Origin: Tritrichomonas musculus
Lineage: Eukaryota; Parabasalia; Tritrichomonadida; Tritrichomonadidae
Assembly (NCBI GenBank): GCA_039105265.1
Contig: JAPFFF010000012.1
Location: 1,302,001-1,366,000, forward strand
Length of the DNA stretch: 64,000 nucleotides
Reading direction: 5' to 3'
Shown here: positions 59,165 through 64,000 of the stretch, one piece after another
Position numbering within the stretch: position 1 is the stretch's first letter
Layout: every line of letters starts with the position of its first letter
Made by a program: the position numbers and the translations under genes
The notes under the pieces: model-generated
The model's database searches: none
What the model was told of the DNA's origin: nothing
The model's input: only the letters and a program-made list of their open reading frames with translations

Positions 59165-60121
59165 GATGGGTCCCGACTCAATATGCTGGGACTTTTTGGG
59201 ACTTAATAGGTTTTTTATTTAATCATATTATGATATGTTTAATTATATAAGATTATCTTTAATTTTACCGATACAATTATTAAATATTTATTTATATTTA
59301 AAGATAATCATATTTTAATCTTAAAAAATAAAATTGAAAGGAATATCATTCAAAATTTTGAGAGAAAAATATTATTTATCATTCTATTTGAAACTTCAAA
59401 AAACTCATTTAAATCGAATTAAAAATATTATAGTTGCTCTAATTGTCTGGAAATAAATGGATTTTGAGTATTTTTTTCAAAATATCAAAATGAATTATTA
59501 TATTTTGTCCATTTTACTTAAATTTTCTACATTAAATATGAAATTTACAAATTATTGGTGTTGATATTTTATTATTATGCGTTTTTAAAGTGAAATCTTC
59601 TTTTTTTTGGAGGTTTTCGTATATACAATAAACTTTAATATTAACTTTTTGAGAATATTATTTCCAAAAAAAAAAATATTTTTATTTCTTAAAATTAAAT
59701 CGATATAATTTAGAATAAATAAATTAATTAAATTATAATAAATAATTAAATACTTTTAAAATGCTTAAACATATAAATCTATCCAAGATTCAACGAGAAA
59801 AAACAAAAACAATTTTCTCCCATTTTTTAATATATTATACATTTATCTCGGTTAATAAACAATATTTCGAAAATTTAATAAATAAATAAGTTGTTAAATT
59901 TATATATAACTTTATATTATAAATATCATCTGAAAATGCTAAAAATTTAGATGAATAGAAAAATGCATTTGATCTTTCTTTTTACATAAATGGTTGATTA
60001 AAATATAAAGAAATATATAAATATTTTATTCTTTAAATATGTTTTTTAAAAAAATGAAAATATAATAAGATAAATTTATTTTAAAATGATAAAAATACGT
60101 TATTTCAAGCCGGAACCCATC
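59165..60121. mobile_element. Non-autonomous DNA element (GATGGGT ends) inserted in the 19-bp array
   Basis: The ends GATGGGTCCCGACT and, as reverse complement, GATGGGTTCCGGCT are inverted repeats with two differences in 14 bp. TCATATGATA flanks it on both sides (59155-59164 and 60122-60131), a 10-bp target duplication, although this word is also part of the array. The 957-bp interior is AT-rich, without coding frames. Size, ends and duplication suit a Mutator-like element. Confidence 0.65.
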
Positions 60122-60266
60122 TCATATGATACCTTTTTCCTCATATGATACCTTTTTCCTCATGTGATACCTTTTTCCTCATGTGATACCTTTTTCCTCA
60201 TGTGATACCTTTTTCCTCATGTGATACCTCATTCTTCATGTGATACCTCATTCTTCATGTGATACC
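60122..60266. repeat. 19-bp tandem array, right part (8 copies)
   Basis: GATACC recurs with a 19-bp period at 60128, 60147, 60166, 60185, 60204, 60223, 60242 and 60261. Copies 2-6 are almost identical, and the last units change CTTTTTC to CTCATTC. It overlaps the last codons of the minus-strand gene ending at 60248. Confidence 0.85.
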
Positions 60267-60526
60267 TTTTTGCTTTCATACGACATTATTTTTTCCTTCA
60301 TACTTTGTACTTCTTTTTTCTTTCTTTCACGATATGCCTTTTGCTGTTGTTTACGTGCTTCATTTCGTTCTTCAACAGTTGCATACTTTTGCTTTCTACC
60401 ACGTTTTTCTGTTGTTTCAGTTTTTGCAGTATCAATATTTTTGAGGTTGTTGTTAATCTTGGACTTCTTCAACTTCTTGATGATAGCTGTTTCCTTGAAC
60501 TCACCCAAATCTAAATTTTGGCTCAT
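60248..60526 (-). CDS. Small basic, bZIP-like DNA-binding protein of the Polinton
   Basis: 92 residues from the ATG at 60526 (MSQNLDLGEFKE); codons further upstream in frame lack an ATG. The second half reads RGRKQKYATVEERNEARKQQ, then QKAYRERKKKEVQSMKEK, a basic helix of the form found in short DNA-binding proteins of giant viruses and virus-like elements. There is no clear leucine zipper. It could package or regulate the element's DNA. The last few codons lie in the 19-bp array. It is divergent from the gene at 60603, with 76 bp between the start codons. Confidence 0.5.
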   Translation of the reverse strand: MSQNLDLGEFKETAIIKKLKKSKINNNLKNIDTAKTETTEKRGRKQKYATVEERNEARKQQQKAYRERKKKEVQSMKEKIMSYESKKVSHEE

Positions 60527-60602
60527 GATTTCATTTGAGAAAAAAAAATGAATTATTTTTGAAAATTGAATATTCGCAAACAAAATCACTTCATTTTTTA
60601 AA

Positions 60603-60974
60603 ATGTCGCGTTCTGGAAATGACTTCAAAGAATTCCAAAAACAGCAAAAGCTAGATATCAAAAATGCTCATGTTGAAATAGCCAATGCTATTAAAGAGGT
60701 GATATTTCTGTTCAACCAAAAAATAATAAACTCGACATCATCTAATGTCTGCACCATCTATGACCCTTTGATACAAGCAAACATTAACAAGATTGCTGAA
60801 GCACTTACTCAAATGAATCTCACTACCTGCGAGGTTTTTCATAAAAAGATTCCTCAATCTCCAGCACCAAAATCTATTGGCTTTCACGTGCCGATAGTGC
60901 CTGACTCGCAAGAGACACAAGAAGAAGATGATGAAGATGAACAAGAAGCTTCATCTCCAAAAGACAAGGAGTAA
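60603..60974 (+). CDS. Polinton-region small protein, unknown
   Basis: 123 residues. It is helical (FQKQQKLDIKNAHVEIANAI, KEVIFLFNQKII) with a Pro-containing middle and a strongly acidic C-terminus (EEDDEDEQEASS). No family is recognised; an acidic tail of this sort is common in proteins that bind basic partners, such as the basic protein across the divergent gap. Confidence 0.5.
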   Translation: MSRSGNDFKEFQKQQKLDIKNAHVEIANAIKEVIFLFNQKIINSTSSNVCTIYDPLIQANINKIAEALTQMNLTTCEVFHKKIPQSPAPKSIGFHVPIVPDSQETQEEDDEDEQEASSPKDKE

Positions 60975-61040
60975 GAGTAAAAAATAATTTTTTTAAGTTT
61001 TTTTTTTAAGTTTTTTTTAAGTTTTTATAATATGTCTTTT

Positions 61041-61565
61041 TTATACTATGCAATATTTTAAGCATACATGATAATTATTAACAAGCTCATTATATTCTTT
61101 ATTATATACTTGTTTCAAGTCAATGACTACCTCTCCATTATCTTTAATAATCTTAATTGCATCTATTTTTCTTATTGGGTTGCTCTTAGCTGCACAACAT
61201 CCAACATCTTCATTAAGTTGTACTTCAACCTCACTAACATGTAGTATTGCTTTGATGATGTTGCTAAGAGATTCAATAGGTACTATGATGCATTTCTTTG
61301 ATATAATGTTAGCTAGTAGTGCTTTGTATTGATTAAGTAGTATTTGTGCATATGCTTCAAGTATAACATTACGTACATCTGGTTCAACTTCAACAGGTTC
61401 AGTTTGCACTCCAATGTCTCTTGTAATAACAATGTCTTCCTTGCCATCATCTCTCTTATTAATAATAATGTTGTTGTTGATGTTTGATGTAGATGATGCA
61501 GCTGCTGATGGTTCTAAAGATACATTTGCTTGAACTCCATTGGTTGTACCCCTCTTCTTAATCAT
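61041..61565 (-). CDS. Polinton-region protein, unknown
   Basis: 174 residues: a Ser/Asn-rich N-terminus, then IGVQTEPVEVEPDVRNVILE, a helix (AYAQILLNQYKALLANII), and a mixed C-terminal domain with paired cysteines (DVGCCAA). The IGVQTEP motif resembles the IGIQTEQP near the N-terminus of the 1282-residue protein, hinting at a shared interaction tag. Same direction as the capsid cluster to the right. Confidence 0.5.
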   Translation of the reverse strand: MIKKRGTTNGVQANVSLEPSAAASSTSNINNNIIINKRDDGKEDIVITRDIGVQTEPVEVEPDVRNVILEAYAQILLNQYKALLANIISKKCIIVPIESLSNIIKAILHVSEVEVQLNEDVGCCAAKSNPIRKIDAIKIIKDNGEVVIDLKQVYNKEYNELVNNYHVCLKYCIV

Positions 61566-61586
61566 TTAGGTTGGGAAAAAATAGGC

Positions 61587-62033
61587 TTAAAGTACTAAGT
61601 CTAGCTGTTCTCCAATAAACATGTCAAATGACTCAATTTGATATTTCGGCTTGAGAGCATCGATTTTTGGTTTATGACTTGTAGGAGCAGCTGCAATGGA
61701 GTAGTTGTAGTATTTGATTCCTTGATACTCTTGAGTGGTAGTGTTTCCATTTATGTAGAACTCTTCGAAATCTTCAGATATTTTTCTCCTTGAGTTAGGC
61801 TTAATAAATATTGAGTCAAGATCAAGTTCTTTGAGCTTATCTGGATAAAATATATGGCACTTGTCTTTTATCTTGATTGAGACATAGAGTACTTTGCCTA
61901 AATAGCTCCATTCTCCTGCTTTCATTGGGTACTTGTCACAAAGTATCGAGAAATTACATTGTTTAGTATTTGGAGCACATTTTGCGCGAAGTTCATTGAC
62001 ATAGTCATAGACGTTTCTTGTAGTCATTTTCAT
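61587..62033 (-). CDS. Polinton-region protein, unknown
   Basis: 148 residues (MKMTTRNVYDYVNELRAKC). Compact and mixed alpha/beta, with KCHIFYPDKLKELDLDSIF and a closing hydrophobic segment (IESFDMFIGEQLDLVL). No motif is recognised. It is tightly packed, 21 bp from the gene downstream and 24 bp from the gene upstream, in a run with the capsid gene. Confidence 0.5.
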   Translation of the reverse strand: MKMTTRNVYDYVNELRAKCAPNTKQCNFSILCDKYPMKAGEWSYLGKVLYVSIKIKDKCHIFYPDKLKELDLDSIFIKPNSRRKISEDFEEFYINGNTTTQEYQGIKYYNYSIAAAPTSHKPKIDALKPKYQIESFDMFIGEQLDLVL

Positions 62034-62057
62034 CTGGATAAAAAATTCAATAAAAAA

Positions 62058-62492
62058 TTAATAGATGTTATTTTGGGTAAAGATATGTTGGGTAGGTCCA
62101 TATCGAATGTCTTGTTTATTATATTCTCTTGCTCTACCTTGCATTGGTGGTTTCTCAGGCTTCTTAAGATATTTTGGTAAGAGAGGTACTGGTTTATCTT
62201 TTTCACCTATATGTCGATAAAAACCACCATCTGTAATACTAACAGGAGGTTCACGAACAGGTTTGGTTATATGTTCTCGAGTATCTGGAAATCTAACAGG
62301 GTCCTCATGTTCAATAATCTGGGTAGGTGGTCGATTAATATATGGGTTGAAGGTTACAGAATAAGTATTAGTATTACTGAACACACCAAAATGTTGAAAC
62401 TCTATGTCTTTATTTTTCATGGTAGCTTCATTATACATCATACCTTCTCTTCCAACAATCTCAGCATGTGGGCTTCTATAATCATTCGACAT
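62058..62492 (-). CDS. Polinton-region protein, unknown, Pro-rich
   Basis: 144 residues (MSNDYRSPHAEIVGREGMMY). Rich in Pro, Arg, His and Tyr, and probably extended (ITKPVREPPVSITDGGFYRH, PKYLKKPEKPPMQGR). It sits 27 bp after the capsid gene in the same direction and could be a small virion or cement-type protein; this is positional inference only. Confidence 0.5.
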   Translation of the reverse strand: MSNDYRSPHAEIVGREGMMYNEATMKNKDIEFQHFGVFSNTNTYSVTFNPYINRPPTQIIEHEDPVRFPDTREHITKPVREPPVSITDGGFYRHIGEKDKPVPLLPKYLKKPEKPPMQGRAREYNKQDIRYGPTQHIFTQNNIY

Positions 62493-62519
62493 TTTCTATA
62501 AAATAAAATATACATCTTT

Positions 62520-64000
62520 TTACTCAGGGGTTGTTAAATCATAAGGACCAATACGTACTGATGGTGGCATACCATTTGGTCTAATTAAGATACTAATTGA
62601 TATATCTGTTAATAAGCATAATAATGGAGGTGTATCTACTTCCTGTCTAAATGGATTATCTGCTTTTTGACTACATATCAATTCGAAGTTAATAGGTGCA
62701 AGACTTGAAAGACCTTGTTGATATGTTCCATCTGTTTCAGTAGGAAGACCTATGAAGAATGAGGACCTATCATTTGGATAATAGCCTGTTGTGTTTTCAT
62801 TATATTGATACTCATTCGCTAAACTTGCAATAACCTCTTTATTAAATCCATGTTGCTCTCCATTCATGTTCATTGCATTCTGGCAATATTCGAGGAACTC
62901 TGGATACTTACCATTCGTACCAAATGCTTTAGCAGGAATATTATTGTAATTACCACAATTCATGTGAAATGCTTCAAACATAGGATTCTTGAAGTATGTC
63001 TTATGTGTATGCTTGAGTGGGAATAAGCAAAACATACTATCTACAAAATTAGGTGTAATAGTAATAGTTGCTTTATCTTGTTCATTATTAAGAGGTCTTG
63101 TACAAGTGTAAAATGACATAATCTGTGTTGGGAATGTAAGTGGATGTTGAGGGTTAGCATATCTTTGAACAAGTGCTGTATATACAGATTCATGAATACC
63201 AAAACAAGGTATAATACTCGCACATTCTTCAATGGAATAATCAACAACACTCCAAGTTCTCCAATCACTGTAAATAGTTCGGTCAACTCTTTCCTTAGTC
63301 TTGTTAGCTCCGTCAATTTCATATGCTCCTCCATGATTTTCACCAACAGGTGGAAGATTCTTGGGGTGATTAATCTTATCCATTGCTATTTTTTCGGTAC
63401 TTGTCCACATCCATATTGGTTCTCCAATAGGTCGAAATTCATTGGTAATTTCATCAACATTGAAGTCTTTCATTATATGTGGATTAGCAACCAAGCTCTT
63501 TTCAAAACCAACTGGACAATATACCATACCAGCTGTTGAAAAGTATAGACGTAATTCGATTTTACCTGCAAATGCTGGCAAGTACTTGATATTAGATAAA
63601 GGTAGGAATCGTCGCAAATCAATCTTTAATCTAATTGTTTCAGTGACAGAAGTCACATCTTTGTTAAGATTTGCAACAAAACCACATCTCCTTCCATGAG
63701 TATCATTCCAAATATCCTTATGTCTTGCTTTACTATATATATCAGCTCTTTTAGTAACTTCATTTGCACAACATGCAGTTAAAAAGGATTCTTCACATCC
63801 AAAGTTCTGGGTATAAAGCGTCATACCATTAGCTACAATTTCATACTTCTCAACAGCATCTCGAGCATCCTTAAAACCAAACCATACCTTACCAAAATTA
63901 TAACCACTGACATTTTCTAAATCACTTAGAATTGGCTTGTCTATTTTTATCATCACTCTCATATCTGCTCGAATAAATCCATTATATATATCAGCAGTAT
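62520..64000 (-). CDS. Probable Polinton major capsid protein (partial, open at the window edge)
   Basis: At least 493 codons. The frame has an ATG at 63962 but stays open to the right edge (TADIYNGFIRAD precedes it), so the true start probably lies outside. The sequence is beta-rich with long loops, e.g. KIELRLYFSTAGMVYCPVGF, TWSVVDYSIEECASIIPCFG, DSMFCLFPLKHTHKTYFKNP, ISILIRPNGMPPSVRIG. Size, composition and clustering with small virion-type genes fit a double jelly-roll major capsid protein of Polintons. There is no short diagnostic motif for this fold, so the call is by context. Confidence 0.55.
   Translation of the reverse strand, partial: TADIYNGFIRADMRVMIKIDKPILSDLENVSGYNFGKVWFGFKDARDAVEKYEIVANGMTLYTQNFGCEESFLTACCANEVTKRADIYSKARHKDIWNDTHGRRCGFVANLNKDVTSVTETIRLKIDLRRFLPLSNIKYLPAFAGKIELRLYFSTAGMVYCPVGFEKSLVANPHIMKDFNVDEITNEFRPIGEPIWMWTSTEKIAMDKINHPKNLPPVGENHGGAYEIDGANKTKERVDRTIYSDWRTWSVVDYSIEECASIIPCFGIHESVYTALVQRYANPQHPLTFPTQIMSFYTCTRPLNNEQDKATITITPNFVDSMFCLFPLKHTHKTYFKNPMFEAFHMNCGNYNNIPAKAFGTNGKYPEFLEYCQNAMNMNGEQHGFNKEVIASLANEYQYNENTTGYYPNDRSSFFIGLPTETDGTYQQGLSSLAPINFELICSQKADNPFRQEVDTPPLLCLLTDISISILIRPNGMPPSVRIGPYDLTTPE

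Larger units (their letters stand above)
42268..64000. mobile_element. Polinton/Maverick virus-like element (partial, runs off the window)
   Basis: A self-synthesising DNA element: protein-primed polymerase B, a probable major capsid protein, a candidate minor capsid protein, large structural proteins and small genes, all in dense two-strand order. The visible part is about 21.7 kb, long for the family, partly because two other elements have inserted (43419-45622 and 59165-60121). Integrase, packaging ATPase and protease are not in view. The left border is not proven: the GC-richer stretch from about 42268 (AGTATATACTAGTCGG) to 42500, with its repeats, is the best candidate for a terminal repeat. 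The visible genes look mostly whole, so the insertion is probably young, with few breaks. Confidence 0.8.

Noticed and set aside
59076-60266. CRISPR array
   Set aside because: The repeats are contiguous 19-bp tandem units without unique spacers, and the host is a eukaryote.

Overview
The window looks like nuclear DNA of a parabasalid protist (Trichomonas/Tritrichomonas type). It is very AT-rich, with long uninterrupted eukaryotic genes, short intergenic gaps, Asn/Gln/Ser-rich low-complexity tracts, and, at its right end, a large Polinton/Maverick-type element of the sort that is abundant in trichomonads. Species is inferred from style only. Two start codons are preceded at about 15-20 bp by sequences fitting the trichomonad M3 core-promoter motif as I remember it, and several others by Inr-like TCAYW sequences.

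Host gene region, about 1-32.8 kb: a broken gene fragment at the left edge, a cyclin (+), an SNF2/CHD-like chromatin remodeller (+), a membrane-anchored subtilisin-like protease (-), a Sec24-like COPII coat protein (-) head to head with AP-1 gamma-adaptin (+), two coiled-coil proteins of unknown function (+), a small basic protein (-), and a 2856-residue BEACH/WD protein (-). Membrane traffic (Sec24, AP-1, BEACH) is over-represented, but the genes look independently transcribed. The gaps hold several short terminal-inverted-repeat elements.

Gene-poor region, about 32.8-42.3 kb: no convincing gene. It contains a clean Tc1/mariner-type MITE (TA target duplication, CAGT ends), a 4984-bp Mutator-like non-autonomous element with 165-bp nearly identical terminal repeats and an exact 9-bp target duplication, and a second, smaller GGGGG-ended element.

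Polinton region, about 42.3 kb to the right edge and continuing beyond it: a virus-like element over 21 kb long in view. Its parts include a protein-primed family B DNA polymerase, a probable major capsid protein that runs off the window, a candidate minor capsid protein, two very large paralogous structural (fibre-like) proteins, a coiled-coil/proline-rich pair, a small basic DNA-binding-like protein and several unknown small genes. Integrase, packaging ATPase and maturation protease are not seen and would have to lie to the right. Most frames are long and open, so the copy looks young. Two other elements have inserted into it: a 2.2-kb TTAA-flanked piece, and a 957-bp GATGGGT-ended piece that split a 19-bp tandem array between convergent genes.
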